Positions 46,283 to 55,215 of a DNA stretch of 64,000 nt are shown in pieces. The position numbers and the translations under genes were made by a program. The DNA lies in contig NZ_CALDPF010000023.1 in the NCBI RefSeq assembly GCF_937912035.1, positions 62,001-126,000 on the forward strand, given 5' to 3'. How positions within the stretch are numbered: position 1 is the first letter of the stretch; every line of letters begins with the position of its first letter. The stretch comes from an uncultured Bacteroides sp. Its GTDB lineage: Bacteria; Bacteroidota; Bacteroidia; Bacteroidales; Bacteroidaceae. Under the pieces are notes generated by a model. It was given only the letters and a program-made list of their open reading frames with translations. It did no database searches and had not been told where the DNA came from.

Positions 46283-49200
46283 TCAGAATTTAACATTTAG
46301 ACCAAAGATAAAACTGGTAAGAGGGCGAGCAACATCTTCAGAATTACAGTTTTCAGGATCAAGACCTATACCTTTATAATCTTTTCTTGTAAACAAGAAT
46401 GGATTATCAACAGCCAAATAAGCTCTAACATGCTTACTTCCAAATTTTTCTGTAACACTTTTTGGAAGAGTATACCCCAAATTGATATTCTTTATTCTAA
46501 CAAAAGAAAGATCTCGCCAAGCCCAAGAACTTCCACCTAAATATCCATTCTTTACGATATCTGGGGCAGGATGTGCATTTGTAGGATTATCTTCTGTCCA
46601 GAAATCTTTAATACCAACTTGATTAAATCTTGTAGAACTTGCTTCGTATGTAATACTTCCCATACGTGTACCATAATCAAAACGTCCGTATGTATATACA
46701 CTCAAATCAAACTGTTTATATTGCGCATTTATTGTAAGTCCGGCAAGCCATTTTGGTATCCTGTTATATATGCTCATATCTTCTTGATCATACACAAAAT
46801 TTTGGTCTTTATCCAAAAGTTTAATCTTACCAGGAACTGTTTTATATTTGGCAGCCTCTTCAGCCTCATCTAATTGCCATACACCAATATACTCATAAAA
46901 ACGATCAACGCTTACAGGTTTACCTATAAACCAATTATTAGCTGGAAAATCTTCTGTTCCATTAAATAATTTAACAATCTCATTCTTATTATAACTCATA
47001 TTGGCACTTATTGAAAGTCTGAAATCTTTCTTTTCTATAGGCACAAACTGTAATGACATTTCTATACCACGGTTTCGCACTTGCCCTACATTCTGCCAAA
47101 CAGAGGTATAACCAGTAAATGTTGGTAAATTCCTCTGCATCAAAAGATCGTATGTATTACGTTCATAAAATTCAACTGTACCTGAAATTCTGTTATTAAA
47201 CACTCCAAAATCAACACCAAGATTCAACTCACCTGTTCTTTCCCAACCAAGATCTGGATTTGCAATTTCTGTTGGTACATATCCCCAAGCCGGTACTTCC
47301 TTTGTTCCAAAATTATAAGGGAATCTACCATATTTTCCTTGAGTGGCATAAACATCTACAGCTGTATTACCAGACATACCATAGCTCAATCTTAACTTCA
47401 AGTTTGAAAGGTTCTCAAGTTCTTCAGCAAATTCTTCTTCACTAATACGCCATGCAAAAGCAGCAGAAGGGAAGAAATCCCATTTATTTCCCTTAGCTAG
47501 ACGTGAAGATCCATCATAACGACCTGTCAATGTAAACAAATAACGGTCCATCAAAGTATAATTCAAACGTCCCATGAATGACAATAAAGTCCATCTTTTT
47601 CTATTTGAACCGTATGTAACATTTTGCTGTGCTTCATTAACATTATACCACATACCATAATATGGAATATCAAATCCAGCTAAACTTACAGCATTAGTAT
47701 CGTATGTCTGCATATCATGTACTAATGAAATATCCAATTTATGATTTGAACCGAACTGCTTGTTATAATTAAGCATATTAGTAAAGTTCAACTGCTGAAT
47801 GGTTGATTTCATAAAGTTAGCCCCATTCATAATCTGCTTTCTATTATTACTATTAGGGCCAAAATATGCACCATCTTCACTAGCATAAAAACCATAAGTG
47901 AAAGTAGTCTTGAATTTTAATCCATCTATAATCTCCCAATTCGCATTAAGATTACCCGAAATGTTTGTTCTGTTTTTCTGAACATCTACATTTTCCTTCT
48001 TAGTATCAAAAATAGGATTTCCAAGCGATGCATCCCTCATCCATTTATTTGTGTAGAAATTCATGTTTCCCTCTTCATCATAAAGTTCTGACAAAGGGTC
48101 CATTCGCATACCCATACGCCAAACATTTGCATCTCCTACCTCTCTATTTGTCAAAGCGAGATTTATAGAATATCCCATAGAGAATTTATCATGAAGCTGC
48201 ATTTCTCCAGTAAATCGTCCTGTAAAACGCTGATATGACATATTGTCAATAATACCCTGGTCCTTATTATAACCTAATACAACTACATTACGGTTTTTAC
48301 CTGTGGAAGTATTAATAGTCAAACTATGGTTTGTTTTGTAACTCCAGTCATCAAACATCAGTTTCTGCCAGTCTATATAATTACCAGACTCCATAACTCT
48401 TTTCTGAACATCATCAAATGCTACATCCGGATCACCGTTATTTATATATGCCTGCTGTCTATATGCAGCATACATTTCTCCATCCATTACATCAAAATCA
48501 CGGAACGATTTACCCATACCGAAGAAACCATCATATTCAACTTCCAAGCGACTTTCTTTATTTGGACGTTTTGTTGTAATGATAATTACACCATTTGCAC
48601 CACGAGCACCATAAATAGCACATGAAGAAGCATCTTTCAATACATCAATTTTTGAAATTTCAGAAGGATTTATTTCATCTATTGAACCAAGAAATGGAGC
48701 ATCATCCACAATAATAAGAGGAGCGTCACCACCAGAACGCATAAGTGTATTGTAACCACGAATTATTATTGAAGAAGTTGAACCTGGACCGTTACCACTA
48801 GTTATATCAGCACCGGCAATCTGACCTTGCAAACCTTGTATAGGGTCATTCATCTTTGCCTGATTCATAAGTTTTTCTGAAGAAACATTTACTACAGAAC
48901 CTGTCAAGTCACTTTTCTTCACACTACCATAACCAATAGCAACAACTTCATCAAGCATCTGCACATCTTCTTTCATAACCAAAGGTTTTCCACCGACCTG
49001 CGCACCTGTTACCACAAGTGGTGTAAATCCCAACATTGATATTTCCAACTTTTCATTTCTACCGGCTTTAATAACAAAATTTCCATCCATATCTGTAATA
49101 GTGGCATTATTAGTACCTTTTACTACTACAGTCGCTCCAATAATAGGATCTCCATTGATATCAATAAGCCTACCTTTTATAGAATTATCTTTAACCGAAG

Positions 49201-49495
49201 CTTTTCTGATAATAATATTTTTTCCTGAAATTTCGTATGTCAAACCTTGATTTGCAAGAATCTGGTCAACTACTGATCCTAAACTTTCGTCTTGAGCCGA
49301 CACTGAAATACGTTTCTTTGTATCTACATCCGAAGATGAGAAGACAAAAGAATATCCACTCTTTTTCTTTAGTTCGTCCATTGCCTCTTTAACTGTTATA
49401 TTCCTCATTTTCAGAGTAATGTTCTGAGAATAAGCAGCAAAATTAAGGCAAAAAGCAGCCATGGTCATTAAAATGACCCTTTTTCTCTTAATCAT
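46283..49495 (-). CDS. SusC-like TonB-dependent receptor with N-terminal STN signalling domain
   Basis: This outer-membrane importer of 1070 residues has a signal peptide (about 1-23). An STN domain follows at about 25-100 (ITLKMRNITVKEAMDELKKK, ISVSAQDESLGSVVDQILAN). Then come a carboxypeptidase-regulatory-like domain (KGRLIDINGDPIIGATVVVK), the GYGSVKKSDLTGSVV segment, plug and barrel. The last residues LTSFIFGLNVKF form the closing strand. STN domains contact FecR-type anti-sigma proteins, so transport would be coupled to induction through the fecR and sigma genes just upstream. This distinguishes it from the left SusC, which has no STN. Confidence 0.97.
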   Translation of the reverse strand: MIKRKRVILMTMAAFCLNFAAYSQNITLKMRNITVKEAMDELKKKSGYSFVFSSSDVDTKKRISVSAQDESLGSVVDQILANQGLTYEISGKNIIIRKASVKDNSIKGRLIDINGDPIIGATVVVKGTNNATITDMDGNFVIKAGRNEKLEISMLGFTPLVVTGAQVGGKPLVMKEDVQMLDEVVAIGYGSVKKSDLTGSVVNVSSEKLMNQAKMNDPIQGLQGQIAGADITSGNGPGSTSSIIIRGYNTLMRSGGDAPLIIVDDAPFLGSIDEINPSEISKIDVLKDASSCAIYGARGANGVIIITTKRPNKESRLEVEYDGFFGMGKSFRDFDVMDGEMYAAYRQQAYINNGDPDVAFDDVQKRVMESGNYIDWQKLMFDDWSYKTNHSLTINTSTGKNRNVVVLGYNKDQGIIDNMSYQRFTGRFTGEMQLHDKFSMGYSINLALTNREVGDANVWRMGMRMDPLSELYDEEGNMNFYTNKWMRDASLGNPIFDTKKENVDVQKNRTNISGNLNANWEIIDGLKFKTTFTYGFYASEDGAYFGPNSNNRKQIMNGANFMKSTIQQLNFTNMLNYNKQFGSNHKLDISLVHDMQTYDTNAVSLAGFDIPYYGMWYNVNEAQQNVTYGSNRKRWTLLSFMGRLNYTLMDRYLFTLTGRYDGSSRLAKGNKWDFFPSAAFAWRISEEEFAEELENLSNLKLRLSYGMSGNTAVDVYATQGKYGRFPYNFGTKEVPAWGYVPTEIANPDLGWERTGELNLGVDFGVFNNRISGTVEFYERNTYDLLMQRNLPTFTGYTSVWQNVGQVRNRGIEMSLQFVPIEKKDFRLSISANMSYNKNEIVKLFNGTEDFPANNWFIGKPVSVDRFYEYIGVWQLDEAEEAAKYKTVPGKIKLLDKDQNFVYDQEDMSIYNRIPKWLAGLTINAQYKQFDLSVYTYGRFDYGTRMGSITYEASSTRFNQVGIKDFWTEDNPTNAHPAPDIVKNGYLGGSSWAWRDLSFVRIKNINLGYTLPKSVTEKFGSKHVRAYLAVDNPFLFTRKDYKGIGLDPENCNSEDVARPLTSFIFGLNVKF

Positions 49496-49555
49496 AAAAA
49501 CATGTGATTTTAAGTTTAAAAAAATGAAATAAATCTAGAATGGATAAAGTTTTCG

Positions 49556-49563
49556 TAACTTTG
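49556..49563 (+). promoter_or_regulatory. Plus-strand -7 element opposite the susC leader
   Basis: TAACTTTG followed by CG matches the extended Bacteroidetes -7 consensus, pointing away from susC. No TTTG lies at the -33 spacing. A transcript would begin near 49570 and run into the hairpin at 49612-49642. Confidence 0.45.
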
Positions 49564-49569
49564 CGAAAC

Positions 49570-49646
49570 CTTAATCCGTGTTTTTCTTTCCCTAACAGAA
49601 AAACATTTCCCAAACCGGGAGACCCCCCTTGTCTTCCGGTTTTCTA
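49570..49646 (+). ncRNA. Candidate cis-antisense small RNA in the susC leader (DonS-like position)
   Basis: Between fecR and susC the plus strand has a promoter-like -7 motif. About 40 bases later comes a terminator-like hairpin: AAACCGGGAGAC (49612-49623), loop CCCCCTT, GTCTTCCGGTTT (49631-49642), then TC. Its single G-T wobble is paired only in plus-strand RNA; on the minus strand it is an A-C mismatch, which favours plus-strand transcription. Small RNAs antisense to susC leaders that repress the locus are described in Bacteroides fragilis (DonS). Existence here is inferred from position and structure; both ends are approximate. The hairpin could instead be a processing or terminator element of the fecR-susC transcript. 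Confidence 0.42.
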
Positions 49647-49709
49647 GTTACTAGCCGGTAAATTCTTTTTGATGTGCATTCATAATTAAATTTTTTCATG
49701 GTTGGTTAA

Positions 49710-50735
49710 TTAATACAAAAGATATCTATTGTTTTTAATTTCATATTTCATACGTTCTGTAGCCGCAAAAGATTTTAATATTTCTTCAACATTCATTTCA
49801 GAAGATACGAAAGATGCGTAAAATCTAAGATTTTTTAAAGAATCAGCTACAACAATATCTACATTATATGTTCTCTCTAGTATTCGTGCAATTTCTGAAA
49901 GGCAATCATTATCAAAAAATAACTCACCATTAGTCCATGCTCTGGCATTGTCTGGTTTCGAACGTGATAAACGATAAGAACCATCCTTCTTATTCATAAT
50001 ATATTTATCAGAAGGAGACATTACATATCTATCATTTTCTATTGCATTTCTATTTAATTCAACGCAACCTTCAATTAATTCAACAACAGCTTCGTCATCC
50101 TCTATGTAATTACGGAAATTAAATACTGTTCCCAAGACACGTAAATTCAAATCTTCGGTATTAACCTTAAATGGCACTTCCTCATTCCTCTTAACTTCAA
50201 AATACCCCTCTCCCTCAAGTGTCAGATCTCTATTATCAACACCAAAACCCTGTGAGTAGGTAATTTTTGAACCAGCATTAAGCCAAACCAGCGTTCCGTC
50301 AGGAAGGTAAAGTTTTGTACGTGCTCCCATTGGCGCTTCTACCACTATATCAGAGAAACCACTTTTCACTGTTTCCACACCGCCCCAATAACCGGCAAGT
50401 GGAAGTAATAGAATAAGTATTGCTGCTGCCACACGATAGAAGATCTTAAAGCTGCGGGATTTTGTAAATCGCTGTTTCTGCTCTTCTGCTATAGTAGCTT
50501 TTTCAATACGGTTCTTAAATCTTTCGAAGGCTTTTTCCTTATCGAAAGAAGTCATACTGCCTGCCACTCCTGATGAAAACCATATTTCTATCTTGTTTCT
50601 TACATAAAGACTGTTCTCAGACGACTCTTTACTCCAGGCAACAAGAGTCTTCAAAGATTGCGAATCTATATCTCCAGTAAGATACATAGATATCAGATTG
50701 TCAATTTCTTCTTTATGTATTTCTTTTCTTTCCAT
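49710..50735 (-). CDS. FecR-family anti-sigma factor
   Basis: This inner-membrane regulator of 341 residues holds the ECF sigma factor until the STN domain of SusC signals. The cytoplasmic N-terminal helices (about 1-85) contain LISMYLTGDIDSQSLKTLVA, a single membrane segment is AAAILILLLPLAGYWGG near 105-120, and the periplasmic FecR domain includes GARTKLYLPDGTLVWLNAGS and TLEGEGYFEVKRNEEVPFKV. A C-terminal DUF4974-like domain (FFDNDCLSEIARILERTYNV) follows. It lies 72 bases downstream of the sigma gene and upstream of susC, the usual arrangement. Confidence 0.95.
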   Translation of the reverse strand: MERKEIHKEEIDNLISMYLTGDIDSQSLKTLVAWSKESSENSLYVRNKIEIWFSSGVAGSMTSFDKEKAFERFKNRIEKATIAEEQKQRFTKSRSFKIFYRVAAAILILLLPLAGYWGGVETVKSGFSDIVVEAPMGARTKLYLPDGTLVWLNAGSKITYSQGFGVDNRDLTLEGEGYFEVKRNEEVPFKVNTEDLNLRVLGTVFNFRNYIEDDEAVVELIEGCVELNRNAIENDRYVMSPSDKYIMNKKDGSYRLSRSKPDNARAWTNGELFFDNDCLSEIARILERTYNVDIVVADSLKNLRFYASFVSSEMNVEEILKSFAATERMKYEIKNNRYLLY

Positions 50736-50807
50736 ATATTTTATTAGTGGCTTTATAGGTTAGACAAAATAATAGATTTATAGGGTAGTGGAAAAATGAA
50801 CTTTTTT

Positions 50808-51401
50808 TCATTTTTCTATAAAAATATATATCAGAATGAGTTTAAGATATTCGGCAAGATGAGTATTAAGATATGCTAATGCATTCTTAATGTGATATTT
50901 AACCGTATTAACAGAAATATTCAGTTCTTGAGCGATTTCTTCATATTTTTTTTGTTCGAAACGGCTTTTCTTGAAAACTTTGCGACATTCATCGGGCAAT
51001 GAATTGATACAACGCATCAACTCATCTTCCAATTCCTGCTCTATCAGGGTGCCCAAAGGATGATTTTCATCGGCGAAAAGTGTATCGAGAAATTCAAGAT
51101 TATCATCAGAGAGATAAGTGGAAAAGCTGTGTTCCGTGCGGTGTGACAATGAATTAAGTTCGTTAAGACAACGGTTGCGTACAGATCTCATCAAATATGC
51201 GCGGATAGTATGTGTGATTTCAATATCCGCACGGTGCTCCCATAGATAGAAAATAGCATCATCCACTATCTCTTCAGCCAAAGAAGTATCATTTAATATC
51301 TGATTTGCAAAGCGACACAGGAGTGTATAATAGCGATCAAATATATGCTTGAACGCCTTTTCATCTCCTTGTCTAAGTCTTTCCAAAATCAGTTCTTCCA
51401 T
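50808..51401 (-). CDS. ECF-type RNA polymerase sigma-70 factor
   Basis: The 197-residue protein has sigma region 2 (LLCRFANQILNDTSLAEEIV, DDAIFYLWEHRADI) and region 4 (LPDECRKVFKKSRFEQKKYE, ELNISVNTVKYHIKNALAYL), joined by a short linker with no other domain. It would direct transcription of susC and the genes below when released by FecR. The C terminus is oddly hydrophobic (LKLILIYIFIEK). It is preceded by a housekeeping-type promoter, so its basal expression is not strictly autoregulated. Confidence 0.95.
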   Translation of the reverse strand: MEELILERLRQGDEKAFKHIFDRYYTLLCRFANQILNDTSLAEEIVDDAIFYLWEHRADIEITHTIRAYLMRSVRNRCLNELNSLSHRTEHSFSTYLSDDNLEFLDTLFADENHPLGTLIEQELEDELMRCINSLPDECRKVFKKSRFEQKKYEEIAQELNISVNTVKYHIKNALAYLNTHLAEYLKLILIYIFIEK

Positions 51402-51424
51402 AATATTAAGAATTTTTAATCAGA

Positions 51425-51457
51425 CAAATGTACAAAAAAAATGTTTAAGCAAACAAA
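51425..51457 (-). promoter_or_regulatory. Consensus promoter of the ECF sigma gene
   Basis: On the minus strand TTTG (51454-51457), 21 bases and TACATTTG (51425-51432) match the Bacteroidetes housekeeping consensus. Transcription would start near 51418, about 17 bases before the ATG. A second TTTG at 51450-51453 with 17-base spacing fits less well. Confidence 0.7.
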
Positions 51458-51532
51458 AAGGCTTTAAGTATTTGATTTGTTTGTATCAATGGTTCAGAAA
51501 CCGTTTATCCGGTTTTAAGAGCATGAAAACCT

Positions 51533-52405
51533 TTACCCTTCCCTATCCCTATATTTCTGAGGAGACATCCCTACCTGTTTCTTGAAGAATGTTCCGAAAC
51601 TGGAAGGGTTAGGGAAATTGAACTCATCGGATATTTCCTGAACGGTCTTGTTTGTACTGTCGAGCATAGCCATTGACTTACGTATTATGGCCTTGAACAC
51701 CAATTCCTGAACCGTGTATCCACATAAGGCTTTCGAAAGTCCGGAAAGATATTTCGGAGAAAGAAACAGTTTGTCGGCATAGAACTCAACTCCACGTTCT
51801 GACATGAAATAACGATCGATAAGCTGGATGAGACGGAGGAATATTTCTGTGCGCCTTGCTCCTACAGAATTTCCGGAAAGGAATTTCTTCTGAAATACTG
51901 AACAAAGACGATATGTAAGAGACAATAATAGCAAGCGCTTTTCGTATACCGGAAAGAAATCATCCTGCTGCGGCTGTTCTGTTCCGATAAGTGATATATA
52001 CCCTGCCACATCATCTTCATCACCGGTATTCCATACACAATGTGTTTCCGGCGACATCTGCGAGTAGAGATGCACGGAATAAACCATATTACCGAGAACA
52101 TCACGTATAGGATCTACCTTATATATAATGATACTTACTTCAATATTGTCCGACTGTCCCGTTATACGGAAGGATGAACCTTCGTGAATGAAAACTGTCT
52201 CACCTCTATGAGCATAATATTGTTTCCCGGAAAGTATAAAATCAAATTGACCCTCATGGCATACAATTAATCCTATACCGAAATTGACGAACCCCTTTTT
52301 CATACTTTCCGGAAAATCAAAAACCGGTCCGCCCGATGAACATACATCAGACTGACCGGATATTTTTTCTTCCAGCTTTATTAATCTTTCAGAACAGTTT
52401 ATCAT
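51533..52405 (-). CDS. AraC-family transcriptional regulator
   Basis: The 290-residue protein has an N-terminal cupin-like sensing domain (GLIVCHEGQFDFILSGKQYY, GETVFIHEGSSFRI). The C-terminal AraC domain has two helix-turn-helix units: VEFYADKLFLSPKYLSGLSK and VQEISDEFNFPNPSSFGTFF, ending KQVGMSPQKYRDREG. It follows the efflux operon on the same strand and is the likely local regulator of those genes. The ECF sigma gene starts 131 bases beyond its stop, but nothing suggests that it belongs to the PUL. Confidence 0.92.
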   Translation of the reverse strand: MINCSERLIKLEEKISGQSDVCSSGGPVFDFPESMKKGFVNFGIGLIVCHEGQFDFILSGKQYYAHRGETVFIHEGSSFRITGQSDNIEVSIIIYKVDPIRDVLGNMVYSVHLYSQMSPETHCVWNTGDEDDVAGYISLIGTEQPQQDDFFPVYEKRLLLLSLTYRLCSVFQKKFLSGNSVGARRTEIFLRLIQLIDRYFMSERGVEFYADKLFLSPKYLSGLSKALCGYTVQELVFKAIIRKSMAMLDSTNKTVQEISDEFNFPNPSSFGTFFKKQVGMSPQKYRDREG

Positions 52406-52412
52406 ATCAACT

Positions 52413-52430
52413 TAACTTTGCGCTAAGTTA
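52413..52430. promoter_or_regulatory. Palindrome upstream of the AraC gene, possible operator
   Basis: TAACTTTGCGCTAAGTTA is an 18-base palindrome with one mismatched pair, located 8 bases before the araC-type start. Its half GCGCAAAGTTA recurs just upstream of the efflux operon (56561-56570), suggesting a shared binding site for the regulator. One half also resembles a -7 element, so the similarity could merely reflect promoter sequence. Confidence 0.4.
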
Positions 52431-52444
52431 GTAAAATTACCGGA

Positions 52445-52469
52445 CTTAGCGGAAAAAATTCACGCTAAG
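52445..52469 (-). terminator. Hairpin at the end of the MFS efflux gene
   Basis: On the minus strand GGCTTAGCG overlaps the stop codon, and CGCTAAGTC follows after 11 bases (loop with six Ts), forming a 9-bp stem with one G-T pair. The tail after it is only moderately T-rich, so it may be a weak terminator. Its arms share the CTTAGCG core with the adjacent palindrome, so an operator role is also possible. Confidence 0.4.
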
Positions 52470-54096
52470 CCGATAATTTCCTCTTGCGATATGGATAAAC
52501 AAGAACGAAAATCATAGAAATCATACATCCGTAGAATGTCCAGCCGGACATTTCCTTCACAGCCGAGAGTGTAGCCTGAACCTGTACCTTACCCTTTGTG
52601 GATATGGCAGCCATGTTCTCTGCTTCGGTTTCACTCTTACCCTGATAGCGCATTCCTCGCACTGTCTGGTCGTACGAAGCGGCATTCTGTGCTTCTACCC
52701 TATCTACGTCATGCGCAAAACGTGTGATATAGTGTTGTTGGCGATGCTGAAGCACGTTGGTATAAAGTGAAGTACCAATACATGGTCCTAAAATCATACG
52801 TACAGAAAGCATTATGCAAATCCAAGTGGACATATATTTATATGGCATACGCTGATTGGCATGTACAGCAGCAAGGGAATATAACAGCATCATCCCTGTG
52901 GAACGGATTATCACCGGATATTTCATTCTCTCATATAGTCCTGCTGTCTGTACTTCGAAATACATGAACAGTGCCGACATTCCTATCAGAAAAAAGCCCA
53001 TTCCGAAAAGGTATTTCAGTTTCACTCCTTTTGAACCCAATACTATGGCTATTACCGCCCCTATGAAATATCCCAATATGCTCCAGTTGCCTAGGGCAGC
53101 GTTCTGCCAGTTATCAATCTTCATGCCTACCCCGGTAAAGACATTGACAAACATGGAACTGGTGTTGAATATCATCAGCAGAAGGAAAAGTACGATACCC
53201 ATATTGATAGTACGCAAACGAAACACTTCTGTCATGAAATACGGCGAACGTCCGGAAGATTCCATATAGAAGAAGGCTGCACCGAACACCACGGCAAGCA
53301 CAGTGGAACGGACTATTGTAGGATCGGAATACCAGTCGAGAGTCTTGCCGTAAACCAGAACATAGACTATACAGGTCATCATAGCGCTGAACACTGCCAC
53401 ACTGCCGAACTTGCGGAAATTGATAGGGAAACGTCGGCTGTTATAACTATGATAAGGCATTGTCACCATTATAATAAGTATGGCTGCAAGCGTCATTCCC
53501 ATCATATAGTAATACACGTCCTGCCACTGATATTCGTATGCCAGCCATGCTGTGAGCGATGTTCCTATCTGCCCAAGTATCATAAAGAAGAGGTAGATAA
53601 TAGGCATACTCTTGCTTTTTTCTGTGTCAAGGGCATCCCAGCCTTCTTCCGTGGTCGGTTCCATTCCGGGAGTGATATTTCTTGTAGCCTCCATTCCGAA
53701 GGCATATTTTATCAGAGTAAAGAGGTTCACCATCATGAGCACCATACGGAGGAAACCCATGATAAGGCTGCACAATGCAAGAAGGAAGATACTGTCGGTG
53801 ACAGCACACACATAACTGAGGATGTACAAGAGTGAGAAACCCACCACGCACATCATTTTTTCACGGCGGATACATACCAGCTGATAGAAGAATGGAGCGA
53901 AAGCTGCCATACCTATCGAGGTGACGAACCCCACGAACTGGATATGTTCCGACTGGATTCCCAGTCCGCTTGTCATCTCACCGCTGTTGGCTGTATATAC
54001 TCCGCCCACAGTCAGTATCGGGATGAAAAGCAGTATCAGCAGGATGATACCTATAGGTTTGGGAACCCAATTATAGAATGGATAATTCTTTGACAT
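52465..54096 (-). CDS. MFS multidrug efflux transporter, DHA2-like
   Basis: This inner-membrane protein of 543 residues has about 14 hydrophobic segments (for example IGIILLILLFIPILTVGGVY, MMYVLVYG-like stretches and LLYILSYVCAVTDSIFLLAL). It is encoded directly after a HlyD-type adaptor and a TolC-type channel, the arrangement of EmrAB-TolC-like pumps. Sequence conservation with classical EmrB is modest; the FMGLLRMVL-like loop (MGFLRMVLMMVNLF) replaces the usual motif. Substrates are unknown; cationic or lipophilic toxins such as bile salts would be usual for this group. Confidence 0.88.
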   Translation of the reverse strand: MSKNYPFYNWVPKPIGIILLILLFIPILTVGGVYTANSGEMTSGLGIQSEHIQFVGFVTSIGMAAFAPFFYQLVCIRREKMMCVVGFSLLYILSYVCAVTDSIFLLALCSLIMGFLRMVLMMVNLFTLIKYAFGMEATRNITPGMEPTTEEGWDALDTEKSKSMPIIYLFFMILGQIGTSLTAWLAYEYQWQDVYYYMMGMTLAAILIIMVTMPYHSYNSRRFPINFRKFGSVAVFSAMMTCIVYVLVYGKTLDWYSDPTIVRSTVLAVVFGAAFFYMESSGRSPYFMTEVFRLRTINMGIVLFLLLMIFNTSSMFVNVFTGVGMKIDNWQNAALGNWSILGYFIGAVIAIVLGSKGVKLKYLFGMGFFLIGMSALFMYFEVQTAGLYERMKYPVIIRSTGMMLLYSLAAVHANQRMPYKYMSTWICIMLSVRMILGPCIGTSLYTNVLQHRQQHYITRFAHDVDRVEAQNAASYDQTVRGMRYQGKSETEAENMAAISTKGKVQVQATLSAVKEMSGWTFYGCMISMIFVLVYPYRKRKLSA

Positions 54097-54099
54097 AGA

Positions 54100-55191
54100 T
54101 TATAATTTTGCTTTCACAATAACCATCATTCCGGCAGCAAGACGTTCATTGTCTTCCTTACTCAGCCCTTCGAAATCTATTCTTACAGGAACACGCTGAC
54201 GTATCTTAACAAAGTTTCCGGCTGAATTGTCAGTTGGTACGAGTGAGTATTTTGAACCTGTGGCACCGGATATAGCTGTAATTTTTCCCTTGAATTCCTT
54301 GTCGCTTATGGCATCTACCGTAAGTGTTACCTCCTGACCTATATGAAGGTTTTCTACCTGTGTCTCCTTATAGTTGGCTATCACCCATTTCTGAGTGTCA
54401 GGCAATATATAGGTTATGGTCTGTCCGGCAGAGATGAACTGTCCTTCCTCTATGGCGCGGCGTCCCAGCTGTCCGTCGCATGGTGCGGTAACTACTGTGT
54501 ATGAAAGATTGAGTCTTGCCATTTCGAGTGCAGCCTGTGCGCGCTGTATGGCAGCTTCCATGTTCTGACGACGGGTTGATACTTCGTTCACTCCAGACAT
54601 TGCTGCTTCCTGCTGACGTTTCAAAGCCACGAGTTTTTTCTTAGTCGCCTCATATTCTGTCTCTATCTGTTCCAACTGGATAGGTGTGGCAGCATTTCTC
54701 TGAAGAAGGTTTTCGTAACGTTTGCGATCCTTGTCCAGTTTAGCCAGACGGATTTCCACTTCAGAGATTGAAGCCTCATAAACCGAAGCTGAAGCCTTGG
54801 TGGTCTGGAGTGTCTGACCTATGACTGAAGCTCCTGCCATTGCGTCTTTCAATGCAGCCTCGGCTTCCATAACGCGGATGCGGTATTCACGGTCGTCGAG
54901 AACCATCAGTGTGTCGCCTTTCTTCACTGTCTGATGTTCGGTGAAATACACCTTCTTTATATAGCCCGAGGCACGGAGGTTTACCGGCGAAATGTATTGT
55001 TCTATCTGTGCGTCATTGCTTGTTTCATTCAGTTTGTAGCTGAAGAACATTACTCCAATCTGATAGAGTCCTGCAAGAAGGATTATAATTCCGAATGTAC
55101 TTGCCAGCATCTGGCGGCGGCGTTGTTTTCTGAGTTTTGCAGCTTGTTGCTCAAGTGTGTTTTTCTTTATATCAAGTTCTTTTGTTTCCAT
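54100..55191 (-). CDS. HlyD/EmrA-family periplasmic adaptor
   Basis: The 363-residue protein has one N-terminal membrane anchor (STFGIIILLAGLYQIGVMFF, about 30-50). A split lipoyl domain follows (LRASGYIKKVYFTEHQTVKK at about 72-91 and YTVVTAPCDGQLGRRAIEEG near 230). Between them is a long coiled coil (about 105-215) and at the end a beta-barrel domain. It would bridge the MFS pump and the outer-membrane channel. It is 3 bases upstream of the MFS gene. Confidence 0.94.
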   Translation of the reverse strand: METKELDIKKNTLEQQAAKLRKQRRRQMLASTFGIIILLAGLYQIGVMFFSYKLNETSNDAQIEQYISPVNLRASGYIKKVYFTEHQTVKKGDTLMVLDDREYRIRVMEAEAALKDAMAGASVIGQTLQTTKASASVYEASISEVEIRLAKLDKDRKRYENLLQRNAATPIQLEQIETEYEATKKKLVALKRQQEAAMSGVNEVSTRRQNMEAAIQRAQAALEMARLNLSYTVVTAPCDGQLGRRAIEEGQFISAGQTITYILPDTQKWVIANYKETQVENLHIGQEVTLTVDAISDKEFKGKITAISGATGSKYSLVPTDNSAGNFVKIRQRVPVRIDFEGLSKEDNERLAAGMMVIVKAKL

Positions 55192-55215
55192 ATCGTTTTT
55201 TATTTGAAGTTATAC

